Positions 33,415-33,423 of a stretch of 33,423 nt of DNA are shown in pieces. A model generated the notes under the pieces. The model was not told where the DNA came from. It worked only from the letters and a program-made list of their open reading frames with translations, and did not search any database. The DNA is taken from contig LVAA01000080.1 of assembly GCA_001603955.1 (NCBI GenBank), positions 1 through 33,423 on the forward strand, written 5' to 3'. Positions within the stretch are counted from its first letter, which is position 1. Each line of letters starts with the position of its first letter. Both the position numbers and the translations under genes were made by a program. Source of the DNA: Syntrophobacterales bacterium Delta_02 (GTDB lineage: Bacteria > Desulfobacterota > Syntrophorhabdia > Syntrophorhabdales > Syntrophorhabdaceae).

Positions 33415-33423
33415 GTGTTACTC

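Noticed and set aside
1..33423. CRISPR array, tRNA, rRNA, transposase or integrase
   Set aside because: No regularly spaced repeats, tRNA-like cloverleaf, rRNA segment or mobile-element protein was seen on either strand.

Overview
The window looks like a chromosomal segment of an anaerobic deltaproteobacterium in the broad sense (Desulfobacterota, perhaps a Syntrophorhabdus- or Syntrophobacter-like lineage). This is inferred from gene content and not from any database search. The supporting features are a 909-residue molybdenum aldehyde oxidoreductase with the same cofactor-ligand numbering as the Desulfovibrio enzyme, a HdrD-type iron-sulfur/flavin oxidoreductase beside it, two-subunit ADP-forming acyl-CoA synthetase, PocR/PAS sensors, and the gene order rplU-rpmA-obgE-proB-proA-nadD-rsfS. 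I see no rRNA, tRNA, CRISPR array, transposase or phage gene.

Bases 1-2008 hold a compact arsenic resistance operon on the plus strand: arsR, an ACR3-type arsenite efflux gene and a thioredoxin-type arsC. It is headed by a strong sigma70-like promoter with a 12-bp palindrome across the -10 element. Bases 2197-4638 (minus) carry a secreted serine hydrolase of the beta-lactamase/6-aminohexanoate-dimer hydrolase type and an outer-membrane barrel protein. Bases 4909-10958 are a mixed accessory stretch: an unknown 101-residue protein with a TTG start, a PocR-PAS sensor, a small monooxygenase-fold protein, a secreted TPR protein, a PAS-PAS sensor and a secreted M15-type zinc peptidase. The two sensors end in the same Cys/His module and lack any recognisable kinase or GGDEF output. 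A CLC chloride channel with CBS domains follows (10988-12793, minus).

Bases 12899-20427 (minus) form a likely energy-metabolism block. In transcription order it has a Mop-type aldehyde oxidoreductase, a 771-residue Fe-S/flavin/CCG-domain electron-transfer protein, a 70-residue four-cysteine redox protein, and the alpha and beta subunits of ADP-forming acyl-CoA synthetase. A working model is aldehyde to acid (Mop), with electrons leaving through the Fe-S hub, and acyl-CoA plus ADP interconverting with acid plus ATP (synthetase). This is the most interesting system in the window.

After a 510-bp hairpin-rich intergenic region, bases 20938-33414 (minus) are one tightly packed 13-gene run: rplU, rpmA, obgE, proB, proA, nadD, rsfS, a DksA/TraR-type zinc-finger gene, a LapA-LapB fusion, archaeal-type phosphoglycerate mutase, comF, a 1017-residue AsmA-like protein and a DUF2520 dehydrogenase. 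No internal gap exceeds about 10 nt and most junctions overlap, so ribosome biogenesis, proline and NAD synthesis, and envelope functions appear to be co-transcribed.
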